Assembly (NCBI RefSeq): GCF_900167475.1
Contig: NZ_LT796768.1
Span: 2,108,001-2,172,000 of the forward strand
From: Aeromicrobium choanae
GTDB taxonomy: Bacteria; Actinomycetota; Actinomycetes; Propionibacteriales; Nocardioidaceae
Length of the DNA stretch: 64,000 nucleotides
Reading direction: 5' to 3'
A program made the position numbers and the translations under genes. Below, one piece after another: positions 38,855 to 49,115 of this stretch (the first letter of the stretch is position 1; every line of letters starts with the position of its first letter). The notes beneath the pieces are model-generated. The model ran no database searches, was not told where the DNA came from, and worked only from the letters and a program-made list of their open reading frames with translations.

Positions 38855-39958
38855 TCAGCGCAGCCGCTCGTAGAGGTGGTGGTCGGTGACGGTGCCGTCG
38901 GCCAGGCGGGCGGTGCGGTGCTCGGTGCCGTAGTGGGAGAAGCCCAGCGACTCGGCGATGCGCAGGCTGGCGGTGTTGCCCTCGCCGGCGACGATCGAGA
39001 GCCGGTCGAGGTCGAGCTCCTCGGGGTCGAAGGCGTGCTCCACGACGGCGCGCGCCGCCTCGGTCATCAGCCCGCGCCCGCGGGCGTCGGGGTGCATCCA
39101 GTAGCCGAGCTCGCCGTTGTGCTCGGCCGGGCCGTCGAGGTCCATCACCGAGATCGTGCCGAGCAGCCGGCCGTCCCCGGGCTCGGTGATCGCCCAGGTC
39201 TGTCGCTTGTCGATCGCGGCGTTCCACCATGCCGCGTACAGGAACCGGCGGGTGTCCTCCACCGTGTAGGGGTCGGGCATGTGCGAGAGGTACAGGCGCG
39301 TGCTGGGGTGAGCGCAGGCCTCCGTGATCCGGGGGACGTCGGACTCCACGAGCGGCCGCAGGCGCAGCCGCTCGGTGGCCAGGGTCGACTCGAGCCACGT
39401 GGTGCGCGGGGCCGGTACGTCACCGAAGCGGATCGATCCGGTCCAGGCGTCGAGGATGCGGCCGCGCTCGAACAGGCGGTCGGGCTCGGTGCCGTGGAGA
39501 CGGAAGCCGCAGGCGTGGGCGACGCGGAGGCTGCCGACGTTGCCGACGTGGGCGGTCCACTGGATGGCCTCCTTGCCCGCCTCGACGAACGCGTGGTCCA
39601 CCGCCAGGCGCACCGCGGCGGTCATGACGCCCTGCCCTCGGCAGTCGGGGTGGAGCGCGAAGCCGATGTCGGCGAGCGGGTCCTTGCCGCGGATGTCGAC
39701 GTTGCCGGCGTAGCGGCCCTCGAACTCGATGGCCCAGCACATCGCGGTGCCCTGGTTCCAGTTCTTCGGGACGACCTCGAGTGCGAACTGCTCGCTCATG
39801 GCGCGCGAGTGGGGCGTGGGGACCCCGGTCCAGCGCACCATCGCGTGATCGTGCGCCATCTGCAGCGCGCGGTCGATGTCGGCGGGGGTGTGCGCGCGCA
39901 GGGTGACGAGCCCGTCGGTGATGACGGGGACGTTCAGGGGCCAGGTGGTCGCGCTCAC
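38855..39958 (-). CDS. tandem-domain GNAT acetyltransferase
   Basis: A 367-residue protein made of two GNAT (RimJ/RimL-like) N-acetyltransferase domains in one chain, at about residues 12-170 and 188-365. Each has the acetyl-CoA loop: DCRGQGVMTAAVRLAVDHAF in the first and DARGRGLMTEAARAVVEHAF in the second. Each is followed by VGNVGSLRVAHACGF or GEGNTASLRIAESLGF. The close similarity of the halves points to an internal duplication. The substrate is unknown. The GTG start overlaps the pheA stop (GTGA), so it is translated with pheA. Confidence 0.9.
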   Translation of the reverse strand: MSATTWPLNVPVITDGLVTLRAHTPADIDRALQMAHDHAMVRWTGVPTPHSRAMSEQFALEVVPKNWNQGTAMCWAIEFEGRYAGNVDIRGKDPLADIGFALHPDCRGQGVMTAAVRLAVDHAFVEAGKEAIQWTAHVGNVGSLRVAHACGFRLHGTEPDRLFERGRILDAWTGSIRFGDVPAPRTTWLESTLATERLRLRPLVESDVPRITEACAHPSTRLYLSHMPDPYTVEDTRRFLYAAWWNAAIDKRQTWAITEPGDGRLLGTISVMDLDGPAEHNGELGYWMHPDARGRGLMTEAARAVVEHAFDPEELDLDRLSIVAGEGNTASLRIAESLGFSHYGTEHRTARLADGTVTDHHLYERLR

Positions 39959-40794
39959 CGGTGGGCGTCGCGGAACGGGCTGGCCGGGTAGACGCCGAGG
40001 ATCTTGATCTCGGTGGTGAAGAAGCGCAGCTCCTCCAGGGCGCGGGCGAGGCCGATGTCATCGGGGTGGCCGTCGACCTCCGCGAGGAACATCGTGGCGG
40101 TGAACTCGCCGTCGACCATGTAGCTCTCGAGCTTGGTCATGTTGATGCCGTTGGTCGCGAAGCCGCCCAGCGCCTTGTAGAGCGCGGCGGGCAGGTTGCG
40201 CACGTTGAAGATGAAGCTCGTGACGACGGGCCCGTTGCCGGCCGGCGCGCGCCGGTCCTCGCGCGACAGCAGGACGAAGCGCGTGGTGTTGTGCTCCTCG
40301 TCCTCGATGTCGGCTGCGAGCAGGTCGAGCCCGTAGATCCCGGCGGCCAGGGGAGGGGCGATGGCTGCGGCGGTGACGTCGTTCGCCTCGGCGATCTCGC
40401 GAGCGGCGCCCGCGGTGTCGCCCGAGATGAGCGGGGTCCAGCCGTGGTCGCGGATGATCCGGCGGCACTGCCCCAGCGCGTGCACGTGGCTGTGCACGGT
40501 CCTGATGGTCTCCAGGGTCGTGCCCGGCGTGCCCATCAGGGCGAACTTGATCGGCAGGAAGTGCTCGCCCACGATGTGCAGCCCGCTGGTGGGCAGGAAG
40601 TGGTGGATGTCCGCGACACGACCGGCCAGCGAGTTGTCGATCGGGATCATGGCCAGGTCGCAGTGGCCCGAGCTGACGGCCGCGAAGGCGTCCTCGAAGG
40701 AGGCGCACGGCACCGCCTCGGCGTCGGGGTGGTGCAGGTCGATGACCAGGTGGGAGTTCGAGCCGGGCTCCCCCTGGTAGGCAATGCGCGTCAC
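39955..40794 (-). CDS. pheA: prephenate dehydratase
   Basis: Converts prephenate to phenylpyruvate in phenylalanine synthesis. The 279-residue monofunctional enzyme has the dehydratase domain at about residues 1-180, with YQGEPGSNSH, PIDNSLAGRV and the catalytic NTTRFVLLSR (TRF motif). The phenylalanine-sensing ACT domain is at about 195-270. Its effector segment reads KLESYMVDGEF instead of the common ESRP form, so feedback behaviour may differ. The GTG start has TACGCT six bases upstream. It is coupled to the tandem GNAT gene by a 4-base overlap. Confidence 0.95.
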   Translation of the reverse strand: MTRIAYQGEPGSNSHLVIDLHHPDAEAVPCASFEDAFAAVSSGHCDLAMIPIDNSLAGRVADIHHFLPTSGLHIVGEHFLPIKFALMGTPGTTLETIRTVHSHVHALGQCRRIIRDHGWTPLISGDTAGAAREIAEANDVTAAAIAPPLAAGIYGLDLLAADIEDEEHNTTRFVLLSREDRRAPAGNGPVVTSFIFNVRNLPAALYKALGGFATNGINMTKLESYMVDGEFTATMFLAEVDGHPDDIGLARALEELRFFTTEIKILGVYPASPFRDAHR

Positions 40795-40800
40795 GGGGCC

Positions 40801-40806
40801 AGCGTA
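40801..40806 (-). promoter_or_regulatory. pheA -10 box (TACGCT), leaderless promoter
   Basis: TACGCT on the minus strand lies exactly six bases before the GTG at 40794. Confidence 0.5.
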
Positions 40807-40848
40807 TGCCCGCCCTCCGTCGCGCCCGACCCCGTGGGGACGCTCCGG

Positions 40849-40906
40849 GGACGAACGATGATGCATTGAGGTACCGCTGCGGGGCGGGATGCATCATTGT
40901 TCGTCC
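40849..40906. repeat. 58-bp palindromic REP-like element, copy A
   Basis: 18-base arms (40849-40866 and 40889-40906) are inverted repeats with one mismatch; the left arm is GGACGAACGATGATGCAT. A 22-base centre begins TGAGGTACCG. It ends directly at the stop codon of the DUF559-like gene and lies 54 bases upstream of the pheA start. An almost identical element in opposite orientation is at 41853-41910. Confidence 0.9.
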
Positions 40907-41764
40907 TCATGCGGCCGGGCGAGCGGTGGCCCGCAGGAGCTGGTCGATCACCCGGTCGGGCTCGTGCCTGATCGAGAACGAGGAGAACGCCAGCACGCGC
41001 CGGCCGTCGATGACCAGCTCGTTGGACCGGTGCAGGTCGTCGCTCCACTGCTCGATCGCCAGGTGCGGGATGCCATGGATCTCGACGGCGAGGTTGAACC
41101 GCTCCCACCAGACGTCGAGGTAGTACCGGCCGTCCCGGCCCTTCGCCCGTGCCTGGCGGGTCGGCCGGGGCAGCCGTGCCGCGAGGCGGAGGACGTCGAA
41201 GTCCCGCTCGGGCAGCGACTGGATCCCGCCGCGCGCGTCGAGGACCGACTGGATGATCAGCGACTTGTGACGGCAGTTGCCACGGCGCTCGAGGACCCGG
41301 CGCATCCGCGCGACACTCGTGAGCCGTTGTTGGAACGCCGCGATCACGAGGGCGCGGGCGCGCCGAGGAGTGGCCGCCCAGCTGGCCGCGTCGACGAGGC
41401 TGCGCTCGAGCGTCGTGCGCCGCGGCTCGTTCGGGGGAACGTCCTCGGGGCCCAGCTGGGTGCTCCAGTGCAGCTCGAGGTCGCCCGGCGGCCGCCGGCC
41501 GCCTTCGGGCAGGACGATCGAGATGCGCTCCGGGTCGAAGCCCTTCAGCCCCCAGCGCCGTGCTGCCGTGAGTCCACCCAGCGCGCTGCGACTCGGGCTG
41601 GCGGCCAGCCAGGCGCGCTCGAGCTGGTCGGGTGTGAGGGGCCCGTTGTGGGTGACGACCACGCCACGCATCGGCTGTTGCCATGCCCTGGCGCGAATCC
41701 GCTGCCGGACGACGGATCTGCCGTGGAGGGCGACGGCACGGGCCGTGGTGAGGACGTCGAGCAT
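40907..41764 (-). CDS. DUF559-like protein with a Vsr/PD-(D/E)XK-type nuclease domain
   Basis: A 285-residue protein. The N-terminal 170 residues resemble the winged-helix/AbiEi-like region common in actinobacterial DUF559 proteins ([34 protein letters not shown]). The C-terminal 110 residues carry an endonuclease-like fold with [19 protein letters not shown], then [18 protein letters not shown]; the Asp and Glu of the latter fit the catalytic D and E of Vsr-type PD-(D/E)XK enzymes. Substrate and role are unknown. ATG 41764 is chosen because GGAGGGG lies about ten bases upstream; a GTG at 41791 is possible. The gene is bracketed by two inverted palindromic elements. Confidence 0.75.
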   Translation of the reverse strand: MLDVLTTARAVALHGRSVVRQRIRARAWQQPMRGVVVTHNGPLTPDQLERAWLAASPSRSALGGLTAARRWGLKGFDPERISIVLPEGGRRPPGDLELHWSTQLGPEDVPPNEPRRTTLERSLVDAASWAATPRRARALVIAAFQQRLTSVARMRRVLERRGNCRHKSLIIQSVLDARGGIQSLPERDFDVLRLAARLPRPTRQARAKGRDGRYYLDVWWERFNLAVEIHGIPHLAIEQWSDDLHRSNELVIDGRRVLAFSSFSIRHEPDRVIDQLLRATARPAA

Positions 41765-41852
41765 GCGCCCGACGCTCCCCTCCCGCCTCACTCACGGCCA
41801 GCACTGCCCGCTGGGCTGTGGACGGCCGACGGAGCCCGGCCCCGCCTGTGGA

Positions 41853-41910
41853 GGACGAACGATGATGCATCTCGCCCCGCTCCGGTACCTCAATGCATCA
41901 TCCTTCGTCC
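41853..41910. repeat. 58-bp palindromic REP-like element, copy B (inverted relative to copy A)
   Basis: Arms at 41853-41870 and 41893-41910 flank a 22-base centre. Read on the minus strand it matches copy A almost base for base, including the TGAGGTACCG centre. It lies 88 bases upstream of the DUF559-like start, making an inverted pair around that gene. Confidence 0.9.
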
Positions 41911-41924
41911 CGTCAGTGGGCCGA

Positions 41925-41942
41925 ATGCATCATCCTTCGTCC
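41925..41942. repeat. half-element (single arm) of the REP-like repeat, inside galK
   Basis: ATGCATCATCCTTCGTCC is identical to the right arm of copy B, 14 bases away. On the minus strand it forms the last galK codons and stop (GAG-GAC-GAA-GGA-TGA). Confidence 0.9.
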
Positions 41943-43042
41943 TCCCGGGCAGCCGCGGGGGCGGGCTGCACGGTGAAGACGTGAGGGGCGGCCCAGGAGC
42001 GGGGGGCGAAGGCGGCCTCGACGCGGGCGCGGAGGGGGTCGACGTTCTCCGGCGGGAGCAGGGCGATGGCGCTGCCGCCGAAGCCGCCGCCGGTCATCCG
42101 GGCGCCCAGCGCGCCGGAGGCGAGGGCGGCGTCGACCGCGACGTCGAGCTCCTCGCACGAGACGGCGAAGTCGTCGCGCAGCGACTCGTGCGACGAGGTC
42201 AGCATCGCGCCGAACTGCGCCCAGTCGCGGCGCCGCAGCGCGGTGACGGCACCGCGCACGCGGGCGGTCTCGGTGAGCACGTGGCGGGCGCGCGCCTTCA
42301 GCGTGTCGTCGGTCAGCGACAGGAGTCCGTCGAGGCCGATCGTGGCCAGCGACTCGACGCCGGCCGCCGTCGCCGCCTCGACGCACTCGCGCCGGCGCTC
42401 CGCGTACTCGCCGGCCGCGAGCTCGTGATGGACGCCGGTGTCGATCACGGCGAGGACGAGCCCGGCATCGCCCCAGTCGGCGGGCACCGGCTCGGTGGTG
42501 GGCGGGTCGGCGCCGAAGTCGAGGTGCACCGCGTGCCCGGCCTCGGCGAAGAGCACCGCGTACTGGTCCATGAGGCCGGTGGGGGCGCCGACGAAGTCGT
42601 TCTCCGCGCGCTGCGCGAGCAACGCCAGCTCCTCGCGGGAGCGGCCCGACCCGGCGAGGTCGTCGAGCGCGAGGGCCACGCCGCACGTCAGCGCCGCCGA
42701 CGAGGACAGGCCCGCGCCGACGGGCAGGGTCGACTCGAGCACGAGGTCGGCTCCGGTGACCGGAACGCCGGCCGACCGCAGTGCCCACACGACGCCGGCG
42801 GGATAGGCGGCCCAGCCCGGGACGTCGCCCGGCGAGACCTCCGTGCCGAACGAGGCGCGCTCGCCGCGGCTCCACAGGTTGACCGTGCCGTCGTCGCGAC
42901 GGCGGGCCTTGAGCAGCAGGGAGCGGTCGATCGCGATGGGCAGCGCGGTACCGCCGTTGTGGTCCAGGTGCTCACCGATCAGGTTCACCCGCCCGGGAAC
43001 CCGCCAACGGCGCACGTCATCCACGCCGTTCACCCTACTCAT
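41930..43042 (-). CDS. galK: galactokinase
   Basis: Phosphorylates galactose at C1, entry to the Leloir pathway. The 370-residue GHMP kinase has the galactokinase signature [15 protein letters not shown] at about residues 17-31, the ATP loop [12 protein letters not shown], the catalytic-Asp region [14 protein letters not shown], and the third GHMP motif [16 protein letters not shown]. No other galactose gene is adjacent. The start is 24 bp from the divergent trpS start, so the two promoters must overlap. The final four codons and the stop lie within a palindromic repeat arm. Confidence 0.95.
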   Translation of the reverse strand: MSRVNGVDDVRRWRVPGRVNLIGEHLDHNGGTALPIAIDRSLLLKARRRDDGTVNLWSRGERASFGTEVSPGDVPGWAAYPAGVVWALRSAGVPVTGADLVLESTLPVGAGLSSSAALTCGVALALDDLAGSGRSREELALLAQRAENDFVGAPTGLMDQYAVLFAEAGHAVHLDFGADPPTTEPVPADWGDAGLVLAVIDTGVHHELAAGEYAERRRECVEAATAAGVESLATIGLDGLLSLTDDTLKARARHVLTETARVRGAVTALRRRDWAQFGAMLTSSHESLRDDFAVSCEELDVAVDAALASGALGARMTGGGFGGSAIALLPPENVDPLRARVEAAFAPRSWAAPHVFTVQPAPAAAREDEG

Positions 43043-43066
43043 CGGACGACTGGCAGAATCGACCCC

Positions 43067-44086
43067 ATGTCACGCCTCCCTCGTGCGTTGTCCGGCGCCC
43101 AGCCGACGGCCGATTCGTACCACCTCGGCAACTACATCGGCGCGTTCATGAACTGGGTCGCCCTCCAGGACGACTTCGAGGCGTTCTACTTCATCCCCGA
43201 CATGCACGCGATCACCGTGGACTACGACCCGGCGCAGCTCGCGGAGCGCACCTACGTGGCGGCGGCGCAGATGATCGCCGCCGGCGTCGACCCCGAGCGC
43301 AGCGCCCTGTTCGTGCAGAGCCACGTACCCGAGCACGCCCAGCTGGCCTGGATCCTCAACGGCGTCACCGGCTTCGGCGAGGCCAGCCGGATGACCCAGT
43401 TCAAGGACAAGAGCTCCAAGGCCGGCACCGAGTTCGCCAGCGTGGGCCTGTTCACCTACCCGATCCTGATGGCCGCCGACATCCTCGTCTACCAGGCCGA
43501 CAAGGTCCCGGTGGGCGAGGACCAGCGCCAGCACGTCGAGCTCACCCGCAACCTCGCCCAGCGGTTCAACCACCGGTTCGGCGAGACCTTCACCGTCCCC
43601 GAGGCGTACATCGTCAAGGAGACCGCGAAGATCTACGACCTGCAGGAGCCGACGAACAAGATGAGCGGCTCGAACCCGGTGCACACGGGCGTCGTCGACC
43701 TCACCGACACCCCGAAGCAGGCCGCGAAGAAGATCAAGTCCGCGGTCACGGACTCCGAGACCGAGATCCGCTACGACGTGAAGGCCAAGCCGGGCGTCTC
43801 CAACCTGCTCACCATCTACTCGGTGCTCACCGGCCGCACGATCGACGACCTCGTCAAGGCGTACGAGGGCAAGCAGTACGGACACCTCAAGGTCGACCTC
43901 GCCGAGATCGTCGGCGAGCTCGTGGGCACGTTCGGCGCCCGCACCCGCGAGCTGCTCGACGACCGCGGCGAGCTGGACCGGATCCTGGCGGCGGGCGCGG
44001 CCCGTGCCCGCGAGGTGGCGGCGCCCACCCTCGACCTGGTCTACGAGCGCTCCGGCTTCGCCAAGCCGCTGGGCGGCCGCCCGTGA
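43067..44086 (+). CDS. trpS: tryptophanyl-tRNA synthetase
   Basis: Class Ic aminoacyl-tRNA synthetase charging tRNA-Trp. The 339-residue protein begins with [18 protein letters not shown] (HIGH-type motif as HLGN) and has [32 protein letters not shown], with the catalytic loop written KMSGS ([11 protein letters not shown]) instead of the consensus KMSKS. Later parts ([26 protein letters not shown]) are standard. ATG 43067 follows CAGAAT by seven bases, suggesting a near-leaderless mRNA. The frame is open for 2 kb upstream, but that stretch is antisense to galK and the nuclease gene and is not coding. The stop overlaps the next gene's start. Confidence 0.96.
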   Translation: MSRLPRALSGAQPTADSYHLGNYIGAFMNWVALQDDFEAFYFIPDMHAITVDYDPAQLAERTYVAAAQMIAAGVDPERSALFVQSHVPEHAQLAWILNGVTGFGEASRMTQFKDKSSKAGTEFASVGLFTYPILMAADILVYQADKVPVGEDQRQHVELTRNLAQRFNHRFGETFTVPEAYIVKETAKIYDLQEPTNKMSGSNPVHTGVVDLTDTPKQAAKKIKSAVTDSETEIRYDVKAKPGVSNLLTIYSVLTGRTIDDLVKAYEGKQYGHLKVDLAEIVGELVGTFGARTRELLDDRGELDRILAAGAARAREVAAPTLDLVYERSGFAKPLGGRP

Positions 44087-44595
44087 CCATCACCGTCGGC
44101 GTGTCGATCGCCATCCCCGAGCCGTACGGCGAGGCCCTGCGCGACAAGCGGCGGTCCTTCGGCGACGAGATGGCCGACCGGATCCCCAGCCACATCACGC
44201 TGGCTCCGCCGCTCGTGGTCGACGACGACGGGATCGAATCGCTCACCGAGGACCTGCGCGAGCTGACCGAGGTCTTCAGCTCGTTCCGCGTGAGCCTGCT
44301 CGGCACCGGCACGTTCCGCCCGATCTCGCCGGTCGTGTTCATCGCGGTGAGCGAGGGCATCGCCCAGATCGAGACCCTCGCCGAGGGCGTGCGCAAGGCC
44401 ATCGGCGCGCCCGACCCCGAGTTCCCGTTCCACCCGCACGTGACGATCGCGCACAACGTGCCCGACGCGGCGCTCGACGCGGCCCTGAACGACCTCATCG
44501 ACTTCCGCTGCAGCTTCGAGGTCGACGCGATCCACCTCTACGTCGACGATCCCGCGCAGGGCTGGCTGCCCACCTCGACCTTCCCCCTGGGCTGA
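44083..44595 (+). CDS. 2'-5' RNA ligase family (2H phosphoesterase) protein
   Basis: A 170-residue member of the 2H phosphoesterase superfamily, with two HxT motifs: SHITLAPP (about residues 36-43) and HPHVTIAH (about 117-124). The family hydrolyses or joins cyclic phosphodiester ends of RNA or nucleotides; the substrate here is unknown. The GTG start overlaps the trpS stop (GTGA), so synthesis is coupled to the tRNA synthetase. That makes an RNA substrate attractive but unproven. Confidence 0.88.
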   Translation: MTITVGVSIAIPEPYGEALRDKRRSFGDEMADRIPSHITLAPPLVVDDDGIESLTEDLRELTEVFSSFRVSLLGTGTFRPISPVVFIAVSEGIAQIETLAEGVRKAIGAPDPEFPFHPHVTIAHNVPDAALDAALNDLIDFRCSFEVDAIHLYVDDPAQGWLPTSTFPLG

Positions 44596-44613
44596 CGAGC
44601 CCGCGGGGCCGAC

Positions 44614-45492
44614 TCAGCCCTCCAGCGCTTCCACCAGGACGGCGCGGAAGGCGCGGGCCGCGAGGGGGAGTGTGTCGAGCGGCCGGTGCGCCACCGCGAT
44701 GCTGCGCGCCAGCGGCGGGTTCTCCAGCTGGGTGCGGCGCAGGCCGGTGCGGGTGCCCATGACGATGTCGGGCACGACGGCATGGCCGAGCCCGGACTCC
44801 ACGAACCGCAGGACCGAGCCCATCTCACCGCCCTCCACCGACAGCCGCGGCTCGAACCCGGCCCGCGCGCACGCCCGCAGCGTGACGTCGCGCAGGTCGT
44901 ACCCCTCGCGGAACATCACCAGCGGGAGGCCGGCCAGGTCGGCGACGTCCATCGTCTCGGGCATGTCCGCGTCGGCGGGACTCGCCAGCACGAGTCGCTC
45001 GGTGTAGACGATCGAGGTCTCCAGGTCGGGGATCTGCGAGGCGAGCGGCACGATCAGCAGGGCAAGGTCGATGCGCCCGGCCGACAGCTCCGCCGTGAGG
45101 TCGCGCGAGCCGGCCTCGTGGACCTCCAGGTCGATCGCCGGGTACTCGGCGCGGAACCGCCCCAGCACGGGGGCGAGCAGGCCCTCGACCATCGACGGGG
45201 TGGCACCCATCCGCACCCGGCCCCGGCGCAGCGAGGCCACCTCGTGCACCGAACGGGTGGCGTTGTCGACCTCGATCAGGATGCGCTGGGCGTGGGGGAG
45301 GAGGGCCTCGCCGGCGCTGGTCAGCTCGATGCCGGCGCGGTCGCGGACGAGCAGTCCGGTGCCCAAGGAGTTCTCCAGCGCGCGGATCTGCTTGGAGAGG
45401 GTGGGCTGCGAGACGCCGAGGATGTCGGCCGCGCGGGTGAAGCTCCGCTCGTCGGCGACGGCGACGAAGTAGGCGAGGTGACGCAATTGCAC
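44614..45492 (-). CDS. LysR-family transcriptional regulator
   Basis: A 292-residue regulator. The winged helix-turn-helix occupies residues 1-60 (MQLRHLAYFVAVADERSFTRAADILGVSQPTLSKQI region), and the substrate-binding co-inducer domain follows from about 90. It has a CynR/CbbR-like look and only one cysteine, so a thiol switch like OxyR is unlikely. It is divergent from sdhCAB across 81 bp, which makes the succinate dehydrogenase operon the obvious target. A LysR-type ATAG-N7-CTAT site overlaps its own -10 box. Confidence 0.93.
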   Translation of the reverse strand: MQLRHLAYFVAVADERSFTRAADILGVSQPTLSKQIRALENSLGTGLLVRDRAGIELTSAGEALLPHAQRILIEVDNATRSVHEVASLRRGRVRMGATPSMVEGLLAPVLGRFRAEYPAIDLEVHEAGSRDLTAELSAGRIDLALLIVPLASQIPDLETSIVYTERLVLASPADADMPETMDVADLAGLPLVMFREGYDLRDVTLRACARAGFEPRLSVEGGEMGSVLRFVESGLGHAVVPDIVMGTRTGLRRTQLENPPLARSIAVAHRPLDTLPLAARAFRAVLVEALEG

Positions 45493-45498
45493 GGAGCA

Positions 45499-45516
45499 AG
45501 TATAGCCGTTGTCTAT
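45499..45516 (-). promoter_or_regulatory. LysR gene -10 box (TATACT) overlapped by a LysR-type T-N11-A dyad
   Basis: On the minus strand TATACT (45499-45504) is exactly six bases before the LysR GTG start. The dyad ATAG-N7-CTAT (45502-45516) has the T-N11-A form of LysR-regulator sites and overlaps it, suggesting autorepression. It is about 50-60 bases from the sdhC -10 box, consistent with divergent control. Confidence 0.6.
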
Positions 45517-45561
45517 GAAAGACGGGCTTACTTCGACTTCGCGTGAATCGTCGAACGCGCC

Positions 45562-45567
45562 TAACCT
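45562..45567 (+). promoter_or_regulatory. sdhC -10 box (TAACCT), leaderless promoter
   Basis: TAACCT lies exactly six bases before the GTG at 45574, favouring that start over the in-frame GTG at 45568. Confidence 0.5.
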
Positions 45568-45573
45568 GTGGCC

Positions 45574-46290
45574 GTGGCCACTTCCCAGATGACGCGCCTG
45601 CCCGCTCAGCGGTCAACGGTGGCGCTGAAGTTCCTGATGGCGGTGACCGGCCTGATCATGGTCGGCTACCTGCTCCTGCACATGTACGGCAACCTCAAGG
45701 TCTTCGCGGGCCAGGAGGCGTTCGACGACTACTCGCACCACCTGCGCACGCTGTTCCAGCCCTACCTGCCGTTCGGCGGTCTGCTGTGGATCATCCGCGT
45801 CGTCCTGCTGCTGTCGATCGTCGGGCACGCCTACGCGGCCGTGACCCTGTGGCGCCGGAACCGCAAGGCGGCCGGATTCGTCGGCGGCAAGCGCTACCAC
45901 TCGCCCCGCGGCTCGCGCGGAATCCAGCGCTCCTACGCGTCCTTCACGCTGCGCTGGGGCGGCGTCGTCATCGTGCTGTTCGTGATCTACCACCTGCTCC
46001 ACCTGACCGGGAACCAGATCCACCCCGGCGGCGCGAGCGACAGCCCCTACGAGCGCGTCGTCAACGGCTTCGAGATCTGGTGGGTCGTCCTGTCCTACAC
46101 GATCGCCCTGCTCGCGGTGGGCCTGCACCTGTGGCACGGCGTCTGGAGCGCCCTCACCACGCTCGGCGCCAACCACAGCGGCACCCGGGTGGGCTCACGC
46201 CTGACCCCGCTGTCGTGGATCGTCGCGGGCGTCATCACCATCGGCTTCCTGATTCCGCCCTGGGCGATCCTGCTCGGGATCGTCGACTGA
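45574..46290 (+). CDS. sdhC: succinate dehydrogenase cytochrome b subunit
   Basis: The membrane anchor of succinate:quinone oxidoreductase, 238 residues with five transmembrane helices (about 20-40, 70-92, 125-147, 172-195 and 212-232). Axial haem histidines are plausible in [26 protein letters not shown] and GLHLWHGVW. It is the fused, diheme b558-type anchor (the Bacillus/epsilon-proteobacterial form), which explains the lack of a separate sdhD. sdhA starts seven bases after the stop. Confidence 0.94.
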   Translation: MATSQMTRLPAQRSTVALKFLMAVTGLIMVGYLLLHMYGNLKVFAGQEAFDDYSHHLRTLFQPYLPFGGLLWIIRVVLLLSIVGHAYAAVTLWRRNRKAAGFVGGKRYHSPRGSRGIQRSYASFTLRWGGVVIVLFVIYHLLHLTGNQIHPGGASDSPYERVVNGFEIWWVVLSYTIALLAVGLHLWHGVWSALTTLGANHSGTRVGSRLTPLSWIVAGVITIGFLIPPWAILLGIVD

Positions 46291-46297
46291 GAGAGAC

Positions 46298-48252
<1,955 letters not shown>

Positions 48253-48256
<4 letters not shown>

Positions 48257-48993
48257 AGATCACCGTTCGGATCTGGCGTCAGAAGAACGCCGACTCCAAG
48301 GGCCAGATGGTCACCTACGGGCTCGAGGACGTCAGCGAGCACATGTCGTTCCTCGAGATGCTCGACGTCCTCAACGAGCAGCTCACGCTCGAGGGCGAGG
48401 AGCCCGTGGCGTTCGACTCCGACTGTCGCGAGGGCATCTGCGGCTCGTGCGGCGTCGTGATCAACGGCATCCCGCACGGCCCTGAGGTCACCACGACGTG
48501 CCAGCTGCACATGCGCACGTTCCACGACGGCGACGTCATCGACATCGAGCCGTGGCGTGCCGGGGCCTTCCCCGTCGTCAAGGACCTCGTCGTCGACCGT
48601 GGCGCGTTCGACCGGATCATCCAGGCCGGTGGCTACATCACCGCGCCCACCGGCTCGGCGCCCGAGGCCAACAACATCGCGGTGCCGAAGGAGAACGCCG
48701 ACCACGCGTTCGAGGCGGCCACGTGCATCGGCTGCGGCGCCTGTGTCGCGGCGTGCCCCAACGGCTCGGCGATGTTGTTCACCGCCGCCAAGATCACGCA
48801 CCTGGGCCTGCTGCCGCAGGGCCAGCCCGAGCGCGACTCGCGCGTCCTCGGCATGGTCGAGCAGATGGACTTCGAGGGCTTCGGCGGCTGCACCAACATC
48901 GGCGAGTGCACCGCGGCCTGCCCCAAGGGCATCCCGCTGGACGTCATCAGCCGGCTCAACCGCGACCTGCGCAGCGCCCTCACGAAGGCGTGA
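48253..48993 (+). CDS. sdhB: succinate dehydrogenase iron-sulfur subunit
   Basis: The electron-transfer subunit, 246 residues. The N-terminal [2Fe-2S] ferredoxin domain has [10 protein letters not shown] plus a later Cys. The C-terminal domain has [14 protein letters not shown] for [4Fe-4S] and [16 protein letters not shown] for [3Fe-4S]. All cluster cysteines are present. The GTG start overlaps the sdhA stop (GTGA); a terminator follows within 20 bases. sdhCAB is thus complete. Confidence 0.97.
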
Positions 48994-49010
48994 GCTGACG
49001 CAGTACCGAT

Positions 49011-49042
49011 CGAAGGGGCCCACCGCGAGGTGGGCCCCTTCG
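49011..49042 (+). terminator. terminator after sdhB
   Basis: A perfect 14-bp stem (49011-49024 with 49029-49042), loop GCGA, beginning CGAAGGGGCCC and ending CCCCTTCG. It separates sdhCAB from the secreted-paralogue array. Confidence 0.85.
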
Positions 49043-49115
49043 TCGTTCCCGAACGCCTCCGGTGTGACGTATGGTTCGCTAACCGGTACAAGTGGCTGAA
49101 TTTTCGGGGGGAACG

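Noticed and set aside
40889..41870. Several possible ORFs starting MHHRSS or MHHCSS at the palindromic elements
   Set aside because: They arise only because the repeat arm ATGCATCATC reads Met-His-His; what follows is out of frame with real genes.
40889..43066. Very long open frame extending upstream of trpS
   Set aside because: It is antisense to galK and the nuclease gene; the protein text is low-complexity Arg/Val/Asp typical of GC-rich shadows, and the true TrpRS start with its motifs is at 43067.
45499..45516. OxyR identity for the LysR regulator based on the ATAG-N7-CTAT site
   Set aside because: The protein has a single cysteine and no peroxidase or catalase gene nearby, so only a generic LysR-type site is claimed.
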